Shown: one piece after another, positions 1-5,280 of the stretch | Numbering within the stretch: the stretch's first letter is position 1 | Layout of the letters: each line of letters opens with the position of its first letter | Assembly: GCA_017446355.1 (NCBI GenBank) | Contig: JAFSQZ010000123.1 | Location: forward strand, 1 to 16,846 | Origin: Neisseriaceae bacterium | GTDB taxonomy: Bacteria > Pseudomonadota > Gammaproteobacteria > Burkholderiales > Neisseriaceae | DNA: 16,846 nucleotides | Direction of reading: 5' to 3' | Translations under genes and position numbers: made by a program | The notes under the pieces: generated by a model | Told to the model about the DNA's origin: nothing | Seen by the model: the letters and a program-made list of their open reading frames with translations, nothing else | Databases searched by the model: none

Positions 1-89
1 ATAAATAAAGATTTATCTGAACTAAAACCTTTCAATGTCTTAACACATATAAATCACAAAACAAGATTTTGTTGGAAAGTAGTGCTTTC

Positions 90-101
90 AGGCTACCTGA
101 A
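90..101 (+). repeat. Variant DNA uptake sequence (AGGCTACCTGAA)
   Basis: This 12-mer differs by one base from the AGGCTGCCTGAA form found elsewhere in the window and matches the form I recall as the Eikenella dialect. It is the only copy with a TA centre, and the substitution breaks the near-palindrome of the other copies. It may simply be a mutated copy. Confidence 0.6.
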
Positions 102-114
102 ACAATAAAAATAT

Positions 115-136
115 GGGGCTAACGTAGATTAGCCCC
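115..136 (-). terminator. Terminator-like hairpin
   Basis: GGGGCTAA at 115-122 pairs perfectly with TTAGCCCC at 129-136 around a 6-base loop. Read on the minus strand it is followed by a T-rich run (ATATTTTTATTG), which fits an intrinsic terminator for transcripts coming from rpsB-tsf. The plus-strand tail (AAAATATTGTTT) is a weaker fit, so it may also act for a plus-strand gene left of the window. Confidence 0.55.
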
Positions 137-232
137 AAAATATTGTTTGTCATACTTTCGCTGTTTTTTAGCAGTTAAAAATAAAACCGTCATTTTAAGC
201 GTAGCAAAAAATTTTACCTTTGCTTTCAATTT

Positions 233-270
233 GTCATTGCAAAGTTTGTAAAAGCAAACTGTGGCAATTT
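233..270 (+). repeat. Stem-loop repeat, copy A
   Basis: The element starts GTCATTGC and ends GGCAATTT. An outer stem (ATTGC with GCAAT) and an inner stem (AGTTTG with CAAACT) are separated by small bulges. It matches the architecture of the copy at 409-447, which lies on the other strand, with several base changes. It resembles the widespread class of extragenic repeats beginning GTCATTGCGA. Confidence 0.6.
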
Positions 271-317
271 ACTGATTTAAAAGTATTTTCCACAACGACG
301 ATGATTATTTTAACGCT

Positions 318-332
318 TTCAGGCAGCCTGAA
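318..332 (+). repeat. DNA uptake sequence
   Basis: A full 15-base TTCAGGCAGCCTGAA lies between the two stem-loop repeats downstream of tsf. Confidence 0.9.
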
Positions 333-408
333 ATCTTATAAACGATGTCATTACGAAGTCTTAACAAATAATAATCCCTTAATTTAAAGTGTTCTCTTTA
401 TGATTGAG

Positions 409-447
409 AGATTGCTACAAGTTTGCTTTCGCAAACTTCGCAATGAC
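409..447 (-). repeat. Stem-loop repeat, copy B
   Basis: Read on the minus strand it begins GTCATTGCGAAG and ends GTAGCAATCT. The inner stem GTTTGC (421-426) pairs with GCAAAC (431-436) around a 4-base loop; flanking AA/TT pairs and an outer ATTGC/GCAAT stem extend it. It lies about 30 bases after the tsf stop codon, so in tsf mRNA it would fold as a 3' hairpin. Confidence 0.65.
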
Positions 448-476
448 AGTTTAATAAATCTTTCAGGCAGGACTGA

Positions 477-1331
477 TTAAACTTTTGCAGCGGCGGCAAC
501 TTCTGCTGCGTAATCCACTTCTTTTTTCTCAATACCATCACCCACTTTATAGCGAACAAATGATACGATTTCAGTGTTGTTTTCTTTGGCAAATTGTGCC
601 ACTGTTTGATCTGGATTCATAACAAACGCTTGACCGTTTAATGTGATTTCAGCCAAGAATTTTCTGATGCGACCTTCCACCATTTTGGCAGCGATTTCAG
701 CAGGTTTACCAGATGCAATGGCTTGTTCGGTGTAAATGTGGCGTTCTTTTTCAATTAAGGCAGCATCAACATCGCTTTCAGCAATGCATTGTGGTTTTGC
801 AGCAACAATGTGCATACCCACTTTACGTGCGATTTCTTCTGAACCTTTGAATTCAACCAATACACCTTCGTTTGCAGCTGCGCCGTGAATATATGTGGTT
901 AAGCTGTTTGCGGTTTCAATAATTTGGAAACGGCGCACAGAGATGTTTTCACCCAATTTGGCGATAACTGCTTTGCGTTCATCTTCAACGGCTGCGCTTA
1001 ATGCTTCAATATCAGCAGGTTTTTGAGTGGCAGCAGCTTTTGCAGCAGATTGTGCAAATGCGACAAAACTTTCGTCTTTGGCAACGAAGTCAGTTTCGCA
1101 GTTTACTTCTACTAATGCACCCACATTACCTTCAATTGCATAAGCCAAAATGCCTTCGGCAGCAGTACGCCCAGCTAATTTACCTGCTTTTGCACCAGAT
1201 TTAATGCGTAAGATTTCTTCGGCTTTTTCCATATTGCCTTCGGCTTCTACTAGGGCTTTTTTACATTCCATCATACCCAAGCCAGTTGCAGCACGCAAAT
1301 CGGCAACCATTTTTGCAGTAATTTGTGCCAT
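477..1331 (-). CDS. tsf: Elongation factor Ts
   Basis: EF-Ts is the cytoplasmic nucleotide exchange factor that releases GDP from EF-Tu so it can rebind GTP and aminoacyl-tRNA. The 284-residue product has the usual length. The N-terminal domain carries TGLGMMECKKAL at about residues 17-27, and the core exchange motif TDFVAKDESF starts at residue 80; the Asp-Phe pair is what intrudes near the EF-Tu magnesium site in the E. coli complex. The start is supported by GGAG about 8 bases upstream. It lies 72 bases after rpsB on the same strand, the classic rpsB-tsf pair, separated by an inverted-DUS hairpin that may trim expression of tsf relative to rpsB. The C-terminus is alanine-rich (AAEVAAAAKV). 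Identification is secure. Confidence 0.98.
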   Translation of the reverse strand: MAQITAKMVADLRAATGLGMMECKKALVEAEGNMEKAEEILRIKSGAKAGKLAGRTAAEGILAYAIEGNVGALVEVNCETDFVAKDESFVAFAQSAAKAAATQKPADIEALSAAVEDERKAVIAKLGENISVRRFQIIETANSLTTYIHGAAANEGVLVEFKGSEEIARKVGMHIVAAKPQCIAESDVDAALIEKERHIYTEQAIASGKPAEIAAKMVEGRIRKFLAEITLNGQAFVMNPDQTVAQFAKENNTEIVSFVRYKVGDGIEKKEVDYAAEVAAAAKV

Positions 1332-1364
1332 ATTTGTTCTCCAAACGATTATGAATTTTGAAAA

Positions 1365-1388
1365 GCTGCCTGAAAATGTTCAGGCAGC
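1365..1388 (-). terminator. Inverted-DUS hairpin between rpsB and tsf
   Basis: GCTGCCTGAA at 1365-1374 pairs with TTCAGGCAGC at 1379-1388 around a 4-base loop, built from two head-to-head uptake-sequence copies. On the minus strand a short tail TTTTC follows. In this position it would be an attenuator between rpsB and tsf rather than a complete stop, since no separate tsf promoter is evident. Confidence 0.5.
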
Positions 1389-1393
1389 CTGAA
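1379..1393 (+). repeat. DNA uptake sequence
   Basis: A full TTCAGGCAGCCTGAA forms one arm of the hairpin in the rpsB-tsf gap. Confidence 0.9.
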
Positions 1394-1403
1394 AAGAAAA
1401 AAC

Positions 1404-2126
1404 TTATTCAGCAGCTTGTGCCGCTGCAACTGTGTCAGCGATGGCTTGGTTTTTGCCTTCTAACACAGCGTCAGCAATACCGCGACAGTATAAGCGAATG
1501 GCTTTTGCAGAGTCGTCATTACCAGGAATAACGTGTTTCACGCCATCAGGGCTGTTGTTGGTATCTACTACGGCAATAACGGGAATACCTAATTTAGCAG
1601 CTTCAACTAAAGTGCCGTGTTGGTAGCCTGTGTCAATGACAAAAATGGCATCAGGCAAACCTTTCATATTTTTGATACCGCCCAAAGAGCGTTCTAATTT
1701 TTCTACTTCACGAGTGATGTTTAACAATTCTTTTTTGTTGTAGCCACTGTTTTCAGCGTTTGCCAAAACAGCTGTTTTTTCTTCCAAACGTTTGATAGAT
1801 TGTCTAACGGTTTTGTAGTTAGTTAGCATACCGCCCAACCAGCGATAATCAACATAAGGCATACCTGCGCGAGTGGCTTCTTCTTTGATGATTTCACGAG
1901 CTTGGCGTTTGGTACCTACGAATAGGACAGTACCTTTGTTGGCAACCAAACGGCGTACCACTTCTTGTGCTTCTTGGAATAAAGGTAAGGTTTTTTCCAA
2001 ATTGATGATGTGGATTTTATTACGCGCACCAAAAATGTATTGTTCCATTTTTGGGTTCCAGTAACGAGTTTGGTGACCGAAGTGAACGCCTGCTTCAAGC
2101 ATTTGGCGCATAGTAACTTGAGACAT
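1404..2126 (-). CDS. rpsB: 30S ribosomal protein S2
   Basis: S2 is a late-assembling protein of the small ribosomal subunit that binds 16S rRNA near S1 at the mRNA exit side. The 240-residue product matches the family length and shows the family signature at its start (MLEAGVHFGHQTRYWNPKM), followed by IHIINLEKT, the VGTKRQA segment near residue 70, RWLGGMLTN and the IPGNDDSAKAIRLYC segment near residue 200. The start has a good AAGGA site upstream. It heads a two-gene unit with tsf and has its own strong promoter about 150 bases upstream. The predicted leader of about 140 bases could host S2 autoregulation as in other bacteria, but I recognise no defined binding motif. Confidence 0.98.
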   Translation of the reverse strand: MSQVTMRQMLEAGVHFGHQTRYWNPKMEQYIFGARNKIHIINLEKTLPLFQEAQEVVRRLVANKGTVLFVGTKRQAREIIKEEATRAGMPYVDYRWLGGMLTNYKTVRQSIKRLEEKTAVLANAENSGYNKKELLNITREVEKLERSLGGIKNMKGLPDAIFVIDTGYQHGTLVEAAKLGIPVIAVVDTNNSPDGVKHVIPGNDDSAKAIRLYCRGIADAVLEGKNQAIADTVAAAQAAE

Positions 2127-2182
2127 ATTTTTTCCTTAAAGGGTTAATGCTTACACGCTTGCTAGAATTTTCATTTTGCCTT

Positions 2183-2197
2183 TTCAGGCTGCCTGAA
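2183..2197 (-). repeat. DNA uptake sequence in the rpsB leader
   Basis: A full copy lies inside the predicted rpsB 5' leader, where it could fold as a small hairpin (TTCAGG with CCTGAA around three bases). Confidence 0.9.
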
Positions 2198-2251
2198 AAC
2201 ACCCTTTGTACAAACGTGCGCGCGTTGTTAAAAATAAACAAAAAATAAAAA

Positions 2252-2267
2252 CTTCCAAAATTGGAAG
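2252..2267 (-). terminator. Terminator-like hairpin at the rpsB transcription start
   Basis: CTTCCAA pairs with TTGGAAG around a 2-base loop, followed on the minus strand by TTTTTATTTTTTG. It could terminate transcripts from the small gene at 2304-2519. For transcripts from the rpsB promoter it would lie at the extreme 5' end, too close to the start to terminate, and might protect the mRNA instead. Confidence 0.5.
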
Positions 2268-2274
2268 CCGCGTG

Positions 2275-2303
2275 ATTATAGTTTTTTTTTGTTTACGATG
2301 CAA
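2275..2303 (-). promoter_or_regulatory. Sigma-70 promoter for rpsB-tsf
   Basis: On the minus strand a perfect -10 TATAAT (2275-2280) sits 17 bases from a -35 TTGCAT (2298-2303), with an A-tract in the spacer. The -35 box abuts the stop codon of the upstream gene. The predicted transcription start is near 2268. Confidence 0.75.
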
Positions 2304-2519
2304 CTAGTTATCTGATTTTTCAGGCAGCTTTTGCGTTTCTTTGGCTTCTTCTCGTTTCTCACGTTGATTGCGCTGATGCACTATGGCAACGTAAAACGCA
2401 AATAGCGTGGGTAAAATGGTCCAAAAAAACAAATAAATCAACATTCGCGCAAAACTCGGTTGCGCAATGGAAAACATTAGGGTTACAAAAATATAACCTA
2501 TTAAAATAATGTGCCACAT
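2304..2519 (-). CDS. Small hypothetical membrane protein
   Basis: I do not recognise this 71-residue protein. It has a hydrophobic stretch at about residues 3-19 (HIILIGYIFVTLMFSIA) and a second at about 26-46 (LIYLFFWTILPTLFAFYVAIV). A strongly charged tail (HQRNQREKREEAKETQKLPEKSDN) follows. By the positive-inside rule the tail and both ends would tend to face the cytoplasm, giving a two-helix hairpin in the inner membrane. The start is uncertain because no Shine-Dalgarno sequence is visible in the AT-rich stretch before the ATG. It stands alone between tal and rpsB, and its stop codon touches the rpsB promoter. The membrane-plus-charged-tail pattern argues for a real gene, but no function is assigned. 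Confidence 0.6.
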   Translation of the reverse strand: MWHIILIGYIFVTLMFSIAQPSFARMLIYLFFWTILPTLFAFYVAIVHQRNQREKREEAKETQKLPEKSDN

Positions 2520-2585
2520 ATTTAAATATTTAAAAAGATGTTAGATGTTAGGAAACAAAAATACGCTAAAAGGCGTGTTTTTGTT

Positions 2586-2600
2586 TTCAGGCTGCCTGAA
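2586..2600 (-). repeat. DNA uptake sequence
   Basis: A full copy between tal and the small membrane protein gene, in the opposite orientation to the copy at 2683-2697. The pair makes a wide inverted repeat. Confidence 0.9.
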
Positions 2601-2682
2601 TGGGACAGTTTTCAAATGGTTGTCATTTTTTAATTATTTCATTTTTTAATAAAATCAATAAATTACTTGAACAAAAAATGTT

Positions 2683-2697
2683 TTCAGGCAGCCTGAA
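2683..2697 (+). repeat. DNA uptake sequence at the tal 3' end
   Basis: A full copy begins three bases after the tal stop codon. Read on the minus strand it is followed closely by CATTTTTTG, so a single folded copy could serve as a weak tal terminator. Confidence 0.85.
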
Positions 2698-2700
2698 CAA

Positions 2701-3756
2701 TCAAGACAAAGGTGCCAACAATTTTGCGAATGCCTGTTCAAATTGAATTAAGCCATCGTGCTGCAAACGCTCTGCCAAAACTTCTACATCAATACCCAGT
2801 TTTTGTACTTCTTGTAAACACGCAAAAGCTTCTTCTTGGTTTTCAGGCAGCGTTAATTCGGCTTTGCCGTGATCAATAAACGCAGCCAGTGTTTTTTCTG
2901 GCACGGTGTTTACCGTGTATTCACCAATCAATTTATCCACATATAACGTGTCGGCGTATTCGGGATTTTTAACGCCTGTTGATGCCCAAAGCAGCGATAC
3001 TTTATTCGCGCCTTTTTCTGCCAATGGCAAAAAGGTTTCACTGGTAAAAAAGCGTTGCCAATCCGCATAAGCAGCTTTGGCAAGTGAAAGTGCAATTTTG
3101 CCTTTTAAGTGTTCAGGCAGCGTTGCGTCTAATGCGCTGTCAATACGCGAAATAAAGAAACTGGCAACCACTTGTATGGATTTAATGTCTTCGCCTTTTT
3201 CCATACGTTTTGCCAAACCGTTCACATACGCGCGATACGCTTTTTCGGTCTGCTCACGCGAAAACAATAAGGTCAAATTAACATTGATGCCTGCTGACAC
3301 CAATTCTGTAAGTGCTTGCAAACCTTCATCGGTGGCGGGGACTTTAATCATCAAGTTGGCGCGGTCAATGGCTGCGTGTAAACGTTTGGCTTCGGCAATC
3401 GTCCCTGCGGCATCACGACTTAATTCTGGCGCAACTTCTAAACTGACAAAACCAGCTTTGCCATCACTGTTTGAATAAATATCCATACACACATCACAGG
3501 CTGCCTGAACATCAGCAATGGCCAATTGTTCATAAATCGCTTTGGGTGCTAACTGTTGTTGTTTTAATTGCGCGATGTTTTCCACATAAAGCGCATCTTC
3601 GGCGAAAGCTTTTTGAAAAATGGCAGGATTGGACGTAACACCACAAATACCTTGTTGTACTTTTTCAGCCAATTCTCCCGACTGAACTAAATAACGTGAT
3701 AAATTGTCTAACCAGATTTGTTGTCCTAATTTTTTCACTTCGGCTAAAATACGCAC
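2701..3756 (-). CDS. tal: Transaldolase
   Basis: Transaldolase transfers a three-carbon dihydroxyacetone unit between sugar phosphates in the non-oxidative pentose phosphate pathway (cytoplasm). I place the start at a GTG (3754-3756) that follows GGGAG by 6 bases. This gives 351 residues, the length I expect for the Neisseria-type enzyme, beginning VRILAEVKKLGQQIWLDNLS. The reading frame stays open for 34 codons further upstream, but that part translates an uptake sequence and lacks family similarity. Motifs are GVTSNPAIFQKAF (39-51), LMIKVPAT with the likely Schiff-base lysine K138, and STGVKNP (259-265). Partial uptake sequences occur inside the gene, and one full 12-mer at 3498-3509. The gene stands alone, divergent from kdsD. 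Function is secure; the start is well supported. Confidence 0.96.
   Translation of the reverse strand: MRILAEVKKLGQQIWLDNLSRYLVQSGELAEKVQQGICGVTSNPAIFQKAFAEDALYVENIAQLKQQQLAPKAIYEQLAIADVQAACDVCMDIYSNSDGKAGFVSLEVAPELSRDAAGTIAEAKRLHAAIDRANLMIKVPATDEGLQALTELVSAGINVNLTLLFSREQTEKAYRAYVNGLAKRMEKGEDIKSIQVVASFFISRIDSALDATLPEHLKGKIALSLAKAAYADWQRFFTSETFLPLAEKGANKVSLLWASTGVKNPEYADTLYVDKLIGEYTVNTVPEKTLAAFIDHGKAELTLPENQEEAFACLQEVQKLGIDVEVLAERLQHDGLIQFEQAFAKLLAPLS
3498..3509 (-). repeat. DNA uptake sequence inside tal
   Basis: AGGCTGCCTGAA (read on the plus strand) inside tal, where it encodes part of DVQAACDV. The 12-mer core is complete but the outer TT of the usual 15-mer is absent. Confidence 0.8.
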
Positions 3757-3797
3757 TTTCCACTCCCATCTTAAATCAATCATTTCAAAAGGGATTA

Positions 3798-3825
3798 AGC
3801 ATAACTGTTTTTTAAGCGTTTGCAA
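3798..3825 (-). promoter_or_regulatory. Possible tal promoter
   Basis: On the minus strand TTGCAA (3820-3825) and TATGCT (3798-3803) are 16 bases apart, placing a transcription start about 50 bases before the GTG. The -35 match is fair and the -10 weak. Confidence 0.35.
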
Positions 3826-3828
3826 AGT

Positions 3829-3843
3829 TTCAGGCTGCCTGAA
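3829..3843 (-). repeat. DNA uptake sequence
   Basis: A full copy just upstream of the tal promoter candidate, at the border with the hairpin array. Confidence 0.9.
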
Positions 3844-3862
3844 ACATTTAATAATCAAATGT

Positions 3863-3975
3863 AAAACAAGGTTTATTTCACCAAAGGTGAAATCTTTTAC
3901 GAACGAAGTGAGTAAAAGCAGATGACGAAGTCATCAAACCGCAGTTTCTGCGAGCAAAGCGAAGCTAAAACAAGG
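3863..3975 (+). repeat. Hairpin-array unit 1 upstream of kdsD
   Basis: The unit starts AAAACAAGGTTTATTT (3863-3878). Three hairpins follow: ATTTCACC/GGTGAAAT (3875-3893), CTTTTAC/GTAAAAG (3894-3918) and GATGAC-GAA-GTCATC (3921-3935). It ends in a 43-base segment (3933-3975) that recurs at 4038-4080 with 5 differences. A small GCAG-TTT-CTGC hairpin lies in that end segment. Confidence 0.75.
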
Positions 3976-4080
3976 TTTATTTTAGTCGTCAGACTAAAAT
4001 TATTGATTTATAAAGTAAATCAATGGATTGCGAAGCAATCAAACCGAAGTTTCTGCGAACGAAGTGAAGCCAAAACAAGG
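3967..4080 (+). repeat. Hairpin-array unit 2 upstream of kdsD
   Basis: It has the same layout as unit 1 and overlaps its end by the shared AAAACAAGG. The start AAAACAAGGTTTATTT (3967-3982) is identical to unit 1. The three hairpins are ATTTTAGTC/GACTAAAAT (3979-4000), ATTGATTTA/TAAATCAAT (4002-4024) and GATTGC-GAA-GCAATC (4026-4040). The stems differ in sequence from unit 1 yet pair perfectly. The unit ends AAAACAAGG, which also supplies the kdsD ribosome binding site. Confidence 0.75.
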
Positions 4081-4087
4081 ACGAATT

Positions 4088-5056
4088 ATGTCGGAAAATT
4101 ATTTAGCGTGGGCAAAAAACGCCCTTGCCATTGAATCTGCCGCGATTGACGAACTTTCAGCATCGCTCAATCAAGATTTTGTACGCGCTGCCGAAACCAT
4201 TTTACGGTGTGCAGGACGCGTTATCGTAACAGGTATGGGCAAATCAGGACACATCGCCAGCAAAATCGCCGCAACCTTTGCGTCCACAGGCACACCAGCA
4301 TTTTTCGTCCACCCTGCCGAAGCCGCACACGGTGATTTAGGTATGATTGTGGACGGAGATGTCGTGTTGGCACTGTCCAATTCGGGCGAAAGCGATGAAA
4401 TTCTTGCCATTATTCCCGCACTTAAACGCAAACACATTAACTTAATTTGCATCACGTCCAAAGCCACGTCCAGTATGGCAAAATTCGCGGATATCCACAT
4501 TCAGGCAGCCGTTTCACAAGAAGCTTGCCCACTGGGTTTAGCCCCCACTTCCAGCACCACAGCCGTATTAGCACTTGGCGATGCTTTGGCCATTGTCTTG
4601 CTCAAAGCACGTCATTTCACACCTGATGATTTCGCATTAAGCCACCCAGCAGGCAGTTTAGGACGCAAACTATTGTTAACGGTTGGCGACATTATGCATA
4701 AAAATCAGGACTTGCCTGCCGTGTTGGAACATACTTTCTTACACAACGCGATTATTCAAATGAGTGAAAAAGGTTTAGGTTTATTAGGCATCACCGATGA
4801 TTCAGGCAGCCTGAAAGGCGTGTTCACCGATGGCGATTTGCGCCGTTTATTTGAACAACACAATAATCTTTCATCGTTCACCATCAGCGATGTGATGACA
4901 GCCAATCCCATCACCATCTCCCCAAACGCGCTTGCCAGTGAAGCCGTGAAACTGATGCAACAAAAAAGCATCAACAGTTTATTGGTAACCGACCAACAAG
5001 GAAAACTTGTGGGTGCGCTAAATATCAATACTTTATTACAAGCAAGAGTATTGTAA
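4088..5056 (+). CDS. kdsD: D-arabinose 5-phosphate isomerase
   Basis: This enzyme converts ribulose 5-phosphate to arabinose 5-phosphate, the first step to Kdo of the lipopolysaccharide inner core. The 322-residue product starts MSENYLAWAK; AAGGA lies 6 bases before the ATG, which favours this start over an upstream in-frame ATG inside the repeat array. An SIS sugar-isomerase domain spans about 35-170, with GMGKSGH (49-55), HPAEAAHGDLG (75-85), SNSGES (97-102) and APTSSTT (152-158). Residues K52, E104, E145 and H186 align with the catalytic K59, E111, E152 and H193 of E. coli KdsD. Two CBS domains follow at about 203-256 and 266-320. A full uptake sequence encodes SGSLK near residue 240 in the first CBS domain. 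No other Kdo gene is adjacent. KpsF/GutQ paralogs share the fold, but location and motifs fit KdsD. Confidence 0.95.
   Translation: MSENYLAWAKNALAIESAAIDELSASLNQDFVRAAETILRCAGRVIVTGMGKSGHIASKIAATFASTGTPAFFVHPAEAAHGDLGMIVDGDVVLALSNSGESDEILAIIPALKRKHINLICITSKATSSMAKFADIHIQAAVSQEACPLGLAPTSSTTAVLALGDALAIVLLKARHFTPDDFALSHPAGSLGRKLLLTVGDIMHKNQDLPAVLEHTFLHNAIIQMSEKGLGLLGITDDSGSLKGVFTDGDLRRLFEQHNNLSSFTISDVMTANPITISPNALASEAVKLMQQKSINSLLVTDQQGKLVGALNINTLLQARVL
4801..4815 (+). repeat. DNA uptake sequence inside kdsD
   Basis: A full 15-mer read in frame as S-G-S-L-K, placed in a loop-like stretch of the first CBS domain. Confidence 0.9.
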
Positions 5057-5066
5057 AAAACACATC

Positions 5067-5119
5067 TTGCCACTTGTTATTGACGTTTCGCGAAAAATCA
5101 AACAAATAACAAGTGGCAA
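5067..5119. terminator. Nested inverted repeat after kdsD
   Basis: TTGCCACTTGTTAT (5067-5080) and ATAACAAGTGGCAA (5106-5119) are perfect 14-base complements around a 25-base loop. The loop holds the palindrome TTTCGCGAAA (5086-5095). It begins 10 bases after the kdsD stop codon. No T-run follows immediately on the plus strand (the TTTTT of ATGGTTTTTACA comes about 7 bases later), so termination is plausible rather than certain. Confidence 0.5.
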
Positions 5120-5280
5120 AAATGGTTTTTACAAAAGTCTTAAAACAGCTTTCAGGCAGCATCAACGCCCTTTCATAACTTTCTATTATATGTCTTAAAT
5201 TTTATCAGTCTTTGTCTTTTCATCTTGTTATTTCTATGATGCGCACTCAATATTTTTACGATGTGGATAAGGAAACAACA

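Larger units (their letters stand above)
1..476. other. Non-coding region downstream of tsf
   Basis: I see no credible gene in this 476-base stretch. It contains a variant DUS (90-101), a terminator-like hairpin (115-136), two oppositely oriented stem-loop repeats (233-270 and 409-447), a full DUS (318-332) and a partial DUS just after the tsf stop codon. A further weak hairpin pairs AGCAAA at 203-208 with TTTGCT at 219-224. The stretch is AT-rich and looks like a repeat-collecting intergenic spacer. Confidence 0.7.
3757..4087. other. Divergent tal-kdsD spacer with structured repeats
   Basis: This 331-base spacer separates two divergent genes. The tal side holds a weak promoter candidate and a full DUS at 3829-3843. 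The kdsD side is almost wholly occupied by two tandem hairpin-rich units (3863-4080), ending six bases before the kdsD start. Open frames that cross it are products of the repeats, not genes. Confidence 0.75.

Noticed and set aside
398..592. Short minus-strand frame overlapping the end of tsf
   Set aside because: It covers the stem-loop repeat and the tsf 3' end in another frame, with low-complexity lysine-rich content.
1150..1392. Plus-strand frame antisense to tsf
   Set aside because: It is the mirror of a well-conserved gene and ends in the inverted DUS; no ribosome site or family pattern.
3863..4080. CRISPR array
   Set aside because: There are only two units, the shared end segment is longer than a typical repeat, the interiors are palindromic rather than unique spacers, and no cas gene is present.
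4028..4087. Upstream in-frame ATG for kdsD
   Set aside because: It would add 20 residues encoded by the repeat array; the ATG at 4088 has a good AAGGA site and begins family similarity.
3704..4134. Open frames across the tal-kdsD spacer, with repeated peptides such as SFCEQSEAK and SFCERSEAK
   Set aside because: They translate the hairpin repeats and the uptake sequence; they lack ribosome sites and overlap the start of tal or kdsD.
5212..5280. Upstream in-frame ATG for the YeeE/YedE transporter
   Set aside because: The extra 23 residues are not hydrophobic like the first helix and have no family match; 5281 has a usable ribosome site and starts the membrane segment.
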